A stretch of 16,831 nt of DNA from Thiobacillus sp. (GTDB taxonomy: Bacteria; Pseudomonadota; Gammaproteobacteria; Burkholderiales; Thiobacillaceae): contig JADMKH010000088.1 in the NCBI GenBank assembly GCA_018780025.1, positions 1 through 16,831 on the forward strand, read 5' to 3'. The position numbers were made by a program, and so were the translations under genes. Shown one piece after another: positions 8,133-14,356 of this stretch. Position 1 is the stretch's first letter, and each line of letters starts with the position of its first letter. Under the pieces are notes generated by a model, which worked only from the letters and a program-made list of their open reading frames with translations, did no database searches and was not told the origin of the DNA.

Positions 8133-9011
8133 TTATAGGCGTTGTGCAGCATTTTGCTGCAGGCGCCGCAAGATCTGGAACAGCTTGAGCCGGGATGCGT
8201 CGAGCTCCCCCGCGGTTACCGCTTCATGCAGCCGGCAGCCTGGCTCGGTTTCGTGCTTGCAGTCGCGAAAGCGGCAGTGCCCCAGATAAGGGCGGAAGTC
8301 GATGAAAGCGTTTGCCAGCGCGTGGGTATCCATGTGCTGCAGCGCAAATTCCTGCAAGCCCGGCGAATCTATCACTGCAGACTCAGCATCCAGCCGGTGC
8401 AGGCGGGTGTGGGTCGTCGTATGGCGGCCACTGTCGAGGGCTTCGGAGTATTCGGCGGTTTTCACCCCGGCGTTGGGGAACAGGGCATTGATCAGCGTCG
8501 ACTTGCCCATTCCCGATTGCCCAATCAGGAGCGTGGTGTGGCCGTGTAAGGCCGGACGTAACGGTTCCGCGTCGGTTAGCGCAGACAGGGTCAGCAACGG
8601 ATAGCCAATGCGCGTGAGCAGACCCAGCCGGTCGAGCGCGGACGGGGTTTCCGGCAAGTCGGTTTTGTTGAGAATAATCAGGCTGACAATGTCCTGGTCT
8701 TCGGCGGCCAAAACGCAGCGTTGTACCAATTCCATTGAAAAACTCGGTCGCGCCGCCACCACCACCGCCAGCTGGGTGACGTTGGCGGCAATCGCCTTGG
8801 ATTTGAAGGCGTCGGAACGGTAGAGCAGGCTGGTGCGCGGTAATACCGCCTCGATTACGCCCGCATCGCCGTCACGCCGAATCTCAACCTGGTCACCGCA
8901 CACCACGCGCAGGTGACGGCCTTTGACCTGGCAGGGCAATTCGCCAGTGGCGGTTTCAACGATAAAACGGCGGCTGAATGCAGCAATAACCCGTCCGGTC
9001 AGGGCGGTCAT
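8133..9011 (-). CDS. rsgA: Ribosome small subunit biogenesis GTPase RsgA
   Basis: A 292-residue circularly permuted GTPase that acts in late 30S assembly. An N-terminal OB-like domain is followed by the permuted motifs: G4 NKTD at about 115-118, G1 GQSGMGKST at about 164-172, G3 DSPG at about 215-218, and a C-terminal zinc site with C246, C251, H253 and C259. The length and order are typical. It starts three bases after the pterin dehydratase gene, so the two are coupled, and an exported DsrE-like gene follows. Confidence 0.95.
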   Translation of the reverse strand: MTALTGRVIAAFSRRFIVETATGELPCQVKGRHLRVVCGDQVEIRRDGDAGVIEAVLPRTSLLYRSDAFKSKAIAANVTQLAVVVAARPSFSMELVQRCVLAAEDQDIVSLIILNKTDLPETPSALDRLGLLTRIGYPLLTLSALTDAEPLRPALHGHTTLLIGQSGMGKSTLINALFPNAGVKTAEYSEALDSGRHTTTHTRLHRLDAESAVIDSPGLQEFALQHMDTHALANAFIDFRPYLGHCRFRDCKHETEPGCRLHEAVTAGELDASRLKLFQILRRLQQNAAQRL

Positions 9012-9014
9012 GTC

Positions 9015-9356
9015 TTAGGGTTCAAGCAGCATGTCGACCTTGGCCGCGCAGATGAAATCGTTTTCAGACAGACCTCCGATGGCATGCGTCCAGTATTCCA
9101 CTCGACAGGTGTTATAGCCCACTGTGAGGCAGGGATGATGGTCTTCGCGGTGCGACACCCACATCACCGCGTTGGTGAATGCCTGGGTCTGGTAGTGGTC
9201 CTTGAACGTATATTCCTTGACGATTTTCTCGCCATCGCGCTGCCAGCCACTCAATCCTTTCAGCACGGGTCCTACCTGCGCATCCGACAGCGGTTCAACG
9301 CCGCCCTCGCAAGGCGAGCACTTCTTGCGGACAAGTTCTTCAGCTACGCTGGACAT
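9015..9356 (-). CDS. phhB: 4a-hydroxytetrahydrobiopterin (pterin-4a-carbinolamine) dehydratase
   Basis: A 113-residue PCD/DCoH-family protein that dehydrates the 4a-carbinolamine pterin. The conserved region HREDHHPCLTVGYNTCRVEYWTH contains the histidines (about H69, H73/H74, H91) used in catalysis. An N-terminal CSPCEGG segment is typical of bacterial relatives. No phenylalanine hydroxylase is visible nearby, so the partner pathway is unclear; relatives are also linked to molybdopterin metabolism. The start ATG at 9356 has a GGGGG-rich site and lies nine bases after the cytochrome gene's stop. Confidence 0.92.
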   Translation of the reverse strand: MSSVAEELVRKKCSPCEGGVEPLSDAQVGPVLKGLSGWQRDGEKIVKEYTFKDHYQTQAFTNAVMWVSHREDHHPCLTVGYNTCRVEYWTHAIGGLSENDFICAAKVDMLLEP

Positions 9357-9365
9357 GACGCCCCC

Positions 9366-9674
9366 TTACTTGAATTTGTAATACTGCTGATTGAGAAAGG
9401 CCGCCACGTGCGCCTCGTCTTCTGGGAACCAGCCGGCGCCGGTATTGGCATTGCAACCGGAAATGCGTGCGGCGAGTTGTTGCGCCGTTTTCGTTTTACG
9501 GTCAGCGCGCGTGTAGATCTTGCTGCCGTCTCCACCGTACATGCCCACGTGGCAGCTGGTACAGGATTTATCATGCAAGACTTTTCCCTTGGCGGGGTCG
9601 CCTTTTTCAAAGGGGGCTGCATGGGCGCCGCCGGCGAGCAGGGCGCTAAAAACGAGGGTGAACAAGGCTTTCAT
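9366..9674 (-). CDS. Periplasmic monoheme cytochrome c
   Basis: A 102-residue protein with a signal peptide (MKALFTLVFSALLAGGAHA, cut after AHA) and one heme-binding motif CTSCH at about 38-42. The mature protein is about 83 residues. The only methionine after the heme motif is M45, too close to be the usual distal ligand; H89 is one alternative (inference). A further cysteine lies at C74. AAGGAG lies six bases from the ATG. It is first in a minus-strand run with the pterin dehydratase, rsgA and an exported DsrE-like gene, and is divergent from orn. Its redox partners cannot be told from sequence. Confidence 0.88.
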   Translation of the reverse strand: MKALFTLVFSALLAGGAHAAPFEKGDPAKGKVLHDKSCTSCHVGMYGGDGSKIYTRADRKTKTAQQLAARISGCNANTGAGWFPEDEAHVAAFLNQQYYKFK

Positions 9675-9789
9675 TCAAGGCTCCTTAATCGGGACTGTTT
9701 GTGCATTATCGTCACAGGCTTGCAATTGCGCCAGCGTTACCAGCAGCCTGTGCGAAAATGACAGGCTGTTTTCTTGAAGGAATGCTGAC

Positions 9790-10338
9790 ATGGCTTTGAA
9801 TCCCACACATCTGCTCTGGCTGGACATGGAAATGACCGGCTTGTCGCCCGAAACTGACCGCATTATCGAACTGGCCATTGTCGTCACCGACGCGGATCTC
9901 AATACCGTGGCAGAAGGCCCGGTGCTGGTGGTGCATCAGACGGACGAAGTGATGAATGCCATGGATAACTGGAACAAGGGCACCCACGGCAAATCGGGGC
10001 TGATCGATCGCGTCAAGGCCTCGCAGTTGAACGAGGCCGAAGCCGAGGCGCAGATGCTGGAATTTGTGAAACAGCACGTTGCGACCGGAGTGTCGCCGAT
10101 GTGTGGCAATTCAATCTGCCAGGACCGGCGTTTCATGGCGCGTTCCATGCCGCAACTGGAAGCCTTCTTCCACTATCGCAATCTGGATGTCAGCACCTTG
10201 AAGGAGTTGGCCAAGCGTTGGCGGCCTGGACTGGTTGAAGCCTTCAAAAAATCCAACAGGCATGAAGCGCTGGCTGATATTTATGAATCGATCGACGAAT
10301 TGAAATACTACCGGGAACACTTTATCCGTAGCGAATAA
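9790..10338 (+). CDS. orn: Oligoribonuclease
   Basis: A 182-residue DEDDh 3'-5' exoribonuclease that degrades 2-5 nucleotide RNAs and the cyclic di-GMP product pGpG. The acidic metal ligands are D12 and E14 in WLDMEMTGL, D112 in CQDRRF, and D163 in the last motif, with the general base H158 in SNRHEALADI; these are the same numbers as the E. coli enzyme. Length is normal. A GAAGGA site precedes the ATG. A strong terminator follows directly, so it is probably transcribed alone. Confidence 0.97.
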   Translation: MALNPTHLLWLDMEMTGLSPETDRIIELAIVVTDADLNTVAEGPVLVVHQTDEVMNAMDNWNKGTHGKSGLIDRVKASQLNEAEAEAQMLEFVKQHVATGVSPMCGNSICQDRRFMARSMPQLEAFFHYRNLDVSTLKELAKRWRPGLVEAFKKSNRHEALADIYESIDELKYYREHFIRSE

Positions 10339-10350
10339 GTCGTGCGGATA

Positions 10351-10382
10351 AAAAAGCCGACCCTCTTGGGGGTCGGCTTTTT
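10351..10382. terminator. Bidirectional rho-independent terminator
   Basis: AAAAA, stem GCCGACCC, six-base loop, stem GGGTCGGC, TTTTT. Symmetrical A and T tracts allow use by orn and by the convergent exported DsrE gene. Confidence 0.92.
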
Positions 10383-10511
10383 ATTGATCCGGCATCATTT
10401 ATCCGAGAGAGGGAGTAGGTCGGCAATACTTTGCCGACGCACGCTGCGGGCTGTCGGCAAAGTATTGCCGACCTACACATGCAATCCCGTTTAATGCGTG
10501 CCGGATCAATA
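10382..10511. repeat. Nested palindromic element, about 130 bp, possibly MITE-like
   Basis: The ends are perfect 13-base inverted repeats, TATTGATCCGGCA at 10382-10394 and its complement at 10499-10511. Inside lies a second, longer perfect inverted repeat (separate entry). The element touches the T-run of the orn terminator. No open reading frame and no clear target-site duplication are seen. Nested terminal repeats suggest a miniature non-autonomous element, but a purely structural RNA or DNA role is not excluded. Confidence 0.55.
10415..10476. repeat. REP-like double palindrome
   Basis: Two 24-base arms (10415-10438 and 10453-10476) are perfect reverse complements around a 14-base loop. 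Each arm is itself a palindrome, GTCGGCAA-4-TTGCCGAC, so it can form two small hairpins or one long one. The flanking GTAGGTCGG style resembles REP sequences that are dispersed in many proteobacterial genomes, often moved by REP-associated tyrosine transposases. Only one copy is present in this window. Confidence 0.7.
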
Positions 10512-10554
10512 GTCTGCGCAACACGTGCTTCAGTGCGTAGTGGATCGGCGTCCT

Positions 10555-11013
10555 TTAGGGCTTCAGATACACATAGCCTTCTTTAGCCTGCAGTTTCCCG
10601 ATTTCAGCAACGCCGGAGGGGACGATGCTGGCTTCCGGCAGAACCGTTTTTGGATCAATCTTGCGGCTCACCAGGGTGTTGTTGCAGACGCGGAAGTCAA
10701 CGCCTTTGGCCTTCAGGCCCTGCACCATCGGCTCGTATGGGTTGCCGTTCTTGTCAGCGGCGCCGCTGAGCAAAAAGTCGATACCCTTGCCGTGGGTCAC
10801 CACCACGACCTTGGCGTCCGGGGCGGCGTTGATGTGATTTTGCACGTTGCGCATCGCGATCGCAGCGTTTTCGCTGTCGTTGATGTGGTAGACCACTTTT
10901 TCGTCTGCGGAAGCAGAGGGGCCTGCAGCCTCAGCCAGCGGGCCGGCGCTGGCCATGGGTGCGATCGAAAGCATCAGGGCGGCAAGAATCGGGGTAAGGG
11001 TGCGTGTCATCAT
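10555..11013 (-). CDS. Exported DsrE-like protein, divergent from the ECF sigma gene
   Basis: A 152-residue protein with a signal peptide (hydrophobic 6-20, cut after ASA at 23), predicted periplasmic. The mature domain has KVVYHIND, VVVVTHGKG with His74, FRVCNNT with Cys110, and IVPSGVAEIGKLQAKEGYVYL at the end, a DsrE/DsrF-like fold. The anti-sigma factor encoded on the other side carries a related domain with the same landmarks. The ATG at 11011-11013 is chosen because AGGAGA lies seven bases upstream; a longer TTG-started frame reaches 11058 but would put extra residues before the signal peptide. An ECF-type promoter lies at 11069-11097, giving an estimated leader of about 50 bases. It probably belongs to the regulon of the divergent sigma factor. 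Cys110 could carry sulfur or a disulfide; this is inference. Confidence 0.85.
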   Translation of the reverse strand: MMTRTLTPILAALMLSIAPMASAGPLAEAAGPSASADEKVVYHINDSENAAIAMRNVQNHINAAPDAKVVVVTHGKGIDFLLSGAADKNGNPYEPMVQGLKAKGVDFRVCNNTLVSRKIDPKTVLPEASIVPSGVAEIGKLQAKEGYVYLKP

Positions 11014-11068
11014 TATTAAGTCTCCTGTAGATAGTGAAAGGTAATGGGCTTTCTCCAAAGCCTATTGA

Positions 11069-11097
11069 TGGGACGCAGGGAGTGGCATGCTTATTCC
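11069..11097 (-). promoter_or_regulatory. ECF-type promoter of the exported DsrE gene
   Basis: On the minus strand GGAATAA (11097-11091), a 15-base spacer, and CGTCCCA (11075-11069). The -35 and the CGTC core are identical in sequence and spacing to the promoter in front of the sigma gene. RpoE-like sigma factors use GGAA at -35 and a GTC-containing -10 at this distance. Confidence 0.65.
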
Positions 11098-11102
11098 ATA
11101 TC

Positions 11103-11110
11103 AAGAACTT
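11103..11110 (-). promoter_or_regulatory. AAGTTCTT element upstream of the DsrE promoter
   Basis: On the minus strand AAGTTCTT is followed three bases later by ATGGAATAA. The same pair occurs on the plus strand before the sigma promoter. It may be a UP-like or operator site. Confidence 0.35.
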
Positions 11111-11174
11111 TATTTCTATGGAGTAATGCGGGTTGCTTCCCACGGCGCACCAACGCAAACATGGTAACGCTATC

Positions 11175-11182
11175 AAGTTCTT
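11175..11182 (+). promoter_or_regulatory. AAGTTCTT element upstream of the sigma promoter
   Basis: AAGTTCTT followed seven bases later by ATGGAATAA, forming with its partner at 11103-11110 an imperfect inverted repeat centred between the two divergent genes. The function is unknown. Confidence 0.35.
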
Positions 11183-11191
11183 AATATTCAT

Positions 11192-11220
11192 GGAATAAAT
11201 AGACTAGGACCCACGTCAAA
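11192..11220 (+). promoter_or_regulatory. ECF-type promoter of the sigma operon
   Basis: GGAATAA (11192-11198), a 15-base spacer, and CGTCAAA (11214-11220), close to the RpoE-type pattern GGAACTT / GTC-AA. The position just before the sigma gene suggests autoregulation. The -10 ends five bases before the first ATG, so the transcript would start at about that codon. Confidence 0.7.
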
Positions 11221-11225
11221 CCAAC

Positions 11226-11780
11226 ATGACCATGATTACCCGATTTTTAATGGGCCCCATGCGCCCCAGTATCGAGGCACAGCGTTCGGTGCTGTATCGC
11301 ATTGCCTACTCGTGGTGCCACGACCCGGCACTATCGGATGACCTGGTGCAGGAAACGCTATCCAAAGCGTGGGCGCGGCGTGCGCAGCTGCGTGAACAGG
11401 CTGCGCTCAAGGCCTGGATGGTTACAATCATGAATCATTGCTGGCTTGACTACCTGCGCAGCCGACGCGACTTTGATGATGTCGATGATTGGCAGGACAC
11501 CCTCGAATCCAGTGTGGCTTCTCCTGAGGCTTGCTGCAATCGTGAACAGGTGGTTGCGTGCGTGCGCGCTGCCGTGGCGCGCCTGCCGCAGGGGCAGCGT
11601 CAGGTGCTGACCCTGGTCGACCTGGAAGAGTTTAGTTACGCCGAGGTGGCCGGGATACTGGATATCCCGGTAGGTACGGTAATGAGCCGGTTGTCGCGCG
11701 CGCGCGCCAGCCTGAAAACAATGCTGGATGCTGCGGCAGCACATGCTTTGGCGCAGCCGCTGCTCAGGAGAGTGAAATGA
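11226..11780 (+). CDS. ECF-family RNA polymerase sigma factor
   Basis: A 184-residue sigma-70 family member with only regions 2 and 4, the ECF layout. Region 2 runs from about 17 to 82 (VLYRIAYSWCHDPALSDDLVQ, then WARR and the LDYLRSRR end), and region 4 from about 108 to 165 (LPQGQRQVLTLVDLEEFSY, then the helix-turn-helix VAGILDIPVGTVMSRLSRAR). The longest frame starts at 11226, but no Shine-Dalgarno is seen; ATGs at 11232, 11250 and 11259 are alternatives, and the domain begins only after the last of these. The predicted autoregulated promoter ends five bases before 11226. The stop overlaps the anti-sigma start by four bases (ATGA). Confidence 0.93.
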   Translation: MTMITRFLMGPMRPSIEAQRSVLYRIAYSWCHDPALSDDLVQETLSKAWARRAQLREQAALKAWMVTIMNHCWLDYLRSRRDFDDVDDWQDTLESSVASPEACCNREQVVACVRAAVARLPQGQRQVLTLVDLEEFSYAEVAGILDIPVGTVMSRLSRARASLKTMLDAAAAHALAQPLLRRVK

Positions 11781-12532
11781 AACCTTATGTTTCGGATGAA
11801 TCACTGAATGCGTTTATCGATGGTGAATTCGATGTGACCGAGAGTGAGTCGCTCATTGCCCGAATGCGGCATGACCCGGACTTGGCGCAGCGTGTAGGCG
11901 CTTTGCGCGGCTTGCAGAGCATGGTTCGGTTAGCCTATGCGGAGCCGCCTGTTACCCGCAGTTGGGTGGGGAATGCCGCGCCGCGTCGGCAATTCATGCA
12001 GCATTGTGCTTTTGGCTGCCTCATTTTGCTTGCGGGATTAAGTGGGGGATGGCTATTGCACAGCCTCGAACAACAAGCCGTAGCCGAGTCGCCCCCTTTT
12101 TTGCCGGCTCACTCCGCTACGTTTGAAAATAATGGCTTCCAAACCGCAAGCCTGACACGCAAGGCTGACCCCAATAAAGTGATTTTGCACATAGACAGTG
12201 CTTCACCTGAAAAAATGAAGGCCGTGCTGGATCAGGCCGAGGCTTTCCTCGATCAGGCAGAGCGACAGGGCCGCTCAATGCAGCTCGAAGTCATTGCCAA
12301 CAGCCATGGACTGGGATTGTTGCGGGCGGGGGTCAGTCCTTATTCAGAGCGTATTTCGCGTATGAAGAATCGCCACGCTACCCTGCAGTTTGTTGCGTGC
12401 AGCCAGGCTATTGCGCGGTTTAATGGCGAGGGGCATAAAGTGGTGTTATTGCCCGCCGCCACGACAGCCCCTACTGCGATCAGTGAAATCGTGACGCGCC
12501 TTCAGCAGGGCTGGACATATGTTCGCGTTTAA
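11777..12532 (+). CDS. Membrane anti-sigma factor with a C-terminal DsrE-like domain
   Basis: A 251-residue protein. Residues 1-60 resemble an anti-sigma N-domain (YVSDESLNAFIDGEFD, then a helix LIARMRHDPDLAQRV). One membrane helix lies at about 78-96, so the C-terminal half should be periplasmic. Residues 133-251 form a DsrE-like domain: KVILHID, VIANSHGLG with His177, FVACSQA with Cys208, and TAPTAISEIVTRLQQGWTYVRV. These match, in order, landmarks in the divergent exported DsrE protein. No HxxxCxxC zinc motif is present in the N-domain; C77 and C81 lie at the edge of the helix. AGGAG at 11766-11770 precedes the ATG, and the 4-base overlap with the sigma gene is typical of sigma/anti-sigma pairs. 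The regulatory role is inferred from position and topology; the DsrE domain is seen in the sequence. Confidence 0.85.
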   Translation: MKPYVSDESLNAFIDGEFDVTESESLIARMRHDPDLAQRVGALRGLQSMVRLAYAEPPVTRSWVGNAAPRRQFMQHCAFGCLILLAGLSGGWLLHSLEQQAVAESPPFLPAHSATFENNGFQTASLTRKADPNKVILHIDSASPEKMKAVLDQAEAFLDQAERQGRSMQLEVIANSHGLGLLRAGVSPYSERISRMKNRHATLQFVACSQAIARFNGEGHKVVLLPAATTAPTAISEIVTRLQQGWTYVRV

Positions 12533-14324
12533 GTGCCGGAATACTGTTAATAGCCTGCTGCTGATTTTTTTCCTGCCAATTGCCGCATGGTCTGCGGCGC
12601 CAATCAATCAATTGGCAAATCACCCATCGCCCTATCTTGCCTTGCATGGGAGCGACCCGGTGGCATGGCAGGAATGGAATGCCGATACCCTTGCCCGAGC
12701 GCGCCGCGAAAATAAACTGTTATTCGTGTCGGTGGGCTACTTCGCTTGCCATTGGTGTCATGTGATGCAGCGTGAAAGTTATAAAAACAAACAGATTGCC
12801 GCCATTCTTAACCGTGATTTCATTCCGGTTAAGGTCGATCGTGAACTTAACAGCGGCCTCGACGATGCGCTGCAGAATTTTTCAGCCCGCCTTACGGGCG
12901 CATCGGGTTGGCCTTTGAACGCGTTTGTTACACCAGAAGGCCACCCTGCCTATGTCATCCTGTATGCGCAGCCAGACGATTTCCGCAAGTTGCTTGCGCA
13001 ACTCTCAAGTCGGTGGGCGTCAGATAAAGCAGGCATACGGCGCCTGGCGTCTCAAGCGATGCAGCCTCCTGCTCAACAGCCTGCGGGTGAACCGCTGACT
13101 GCGGTTCGCACAGCGCGCGCCTGGCAGCAGTTTGTGGCGGGCATCTGGCAGGAAGCCGATACGCAGCAGGGCGGCTTTGGCCAGGTCAGCAAATTCCCCA
13201 TGGCCCCTCAGCTGAGTGCTTTGCTGGAACGGCAGGCACAGCAGCCAGATGCAAAACTGGCCGATTTTTTGCGGTTGACTTTCGATCAAATGGCCACGCG
13301 GGGCATGCGTGATCATATTGGCGGGGGCTTTTTCCGCTACACGGTCGATCCGGGTTGGGACACGCCGCACTTTGAAAAAATGCTCTACGACAATGCGCAT
13401 CTGGTCACGCTTTACTTGCGTGCGGCGACGGTGTTGCGCCAGCCACGCTATCGGGACATCGCGCGCAGTACGCTTGCGTTCATGCAGGAAGAATTGCTGG
13501 ATCCCAGCGGGGGCTTCTATAGCAGCACCTCGGCAGTCGATGCGGCCGGTCGGGAAGGGGCGACCTATCTGTGGGAGCCAGAAGAACTGAAGCGGCGTTT
13601 GTCGCCGGAAGCCTATGCCGCGGCAAAACGGGTGTGGCGACTGGATGCCGCACGCAGTTTTGACGAAGGCTATTTGCCGGCGGACTATTCGTCCCCATCC
13701 GCTAATGAACGTCGCTTGTTAACGGATGCTGCGCGTGTCCTGCGTCCGATACGACGTGCCCGCAGCCTGCCCAAGGACACCAAGCTGAATGCGGGGCTGA
13801 ATGGCCTGGCTTTGTCGGCGTTCAGCCAGGCCATTACACAGGTGGATAAAGCCTATCGCTCGCGTGCCGATCGTCTCCAACAGTTCATTTTGTCACGGCT
13901 GTCCCGGGATGGACGACTGATGAAAAGCATGGCGCACGGAAAAGTCCTGCCGGATGCCGAACTGGAGGATTACGCTTATGTTGTGCAGGGTTTGCTGGAC
14001 CATGCCGAAGCAACCGGCAACGAACAATCGCGTGTCCGTGCGCGGCAATTTGCGCATACAGCCTGGCAATTATTCTGGAGTGAGCAGGGCTGGAAGCATG
14101 AAGCCCACCCTTTACTGGCAACGTTACAGCCAGAGCCGGCACTGGCCGATGGCGCATTGCATTCCCCCTCGGATGTGCTGATTCTCGCCAGCCTGCGTGT
14201 GCAGGATCCTGCGTTGAACAAGAAAGCACTTAACGCCTTGCGCTGGCGCCTGCCGGGAATGGAGCGCGATCCCTATACCTATCCAACACGCGTGCGCGCG
14301 TTGGAACAAACGCAGCCGGACTAG
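12519..14324 (+). CDS. Exported thioredoxin-fold DUF255 (YyaL/SPATA20-like) protein
   Basis: A 601-residue protein beginning with a signal peptide (hydrophobic 13-22, cut near AWSA at 26). The DUF255 thioredoxin-like domain follows: NHPSPYLALHGSDPVAW, then GYFACHWCHVMQRESY with the CxxC pair C77 and C80, DFIPVKVDRE and GASGWPLNAFVTPEGHP. The rest resembles the alpha/alpha-barrel region of YyaL-type proteins (GGFFRYTVDPGWDTPHFEKMLYDNA, GGFYSSTSAVD, LNGLALSAFS). It is somewhat shorter than usual YyaL proteins, which lack signal peptides. The gene overlaps the anti-sigma gene by 14 bases, so it is part of the same operon. A redox or sulfur-transfer role in the periplasm is suggested by the CxxC; substrates are unknown. 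Confidence 0.88.
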   Translation: MFAFKCRNTVNSLLLIFFLPIAAWSAAPINQLANHPSPYLALHGSDPVAWQEWNADTLARARRENKLLFVSVGYFACHWCHVMQRESYKNKQIAAILNRDFIPVKVDRELNSGLDDALQNFSARLTGASGWPLNAFVTPEGHPAYVILYAQPDDFRKLLAQLSSRWASDKAGIRRLASQAMQPPAQQPAGEPLTAVRTARAWQQFVAGIWQEADTQQGGFGQVSKFPMAPQLSALLERQAQQPDAKLADFLRLTFDQMATRGMRDHIGGGFFRYTVDPGWDTPHFEKMLYDNAHLVTLYLRAATVLRQPRYRDIARSTLAFMQEELLDPSGGFYSSTSAVDAAGREGATYLWEPEELKRRLSPEAYAAAKRVWRLDAARSFDEGYLPADYSSPSANERRLLTDAARVLRPIRRARSLPKDTKLNAGLNGLALSAFSQAITQVDKAYRSRADRLQQFILSRLSRDGRLMKSMAHGKVLPDAELEDYAYVVQGLLDHAEATGNEQSRVRARQFAHTAWQLFWSEQGWKHEAHPLLATLQPEPALADGALHSPSDVLILASLRVQDPALNKKALNALRWRLPGMERDPYTYPTRVRALEQTQPD

Positions 14325-14326
14325 TT

Positions 14327-14356
14327 GCCGGATCTCAGGGTTCCTGAGGCTCCGGC
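14327..14356. terminator. Hairpin between convergent genes, possible terminator
   Basis: GCCGGA-T-CTCAGG, loop GTT, CCTGAG-GC-TCCGGC. It spans the junction of the YyaL-like gene and the end of the protease gene. There is no T-run, so rho-independent termination is uncertain. Confidence 0.35.

Noticed and set aside
10415..10476. Possible CRISPR repeat pair
   Set aside because: The two arms are inverted, not direct, repeats, there is only one spacer-sized loop, and no cas gene is present.
11120..11148. A third GGAA-like -35, GGAGTAA, in the divergent gap
   Set aside because: No CGTC-type -10 follows at 15-16 bases, and no gene starts suitably downstream.
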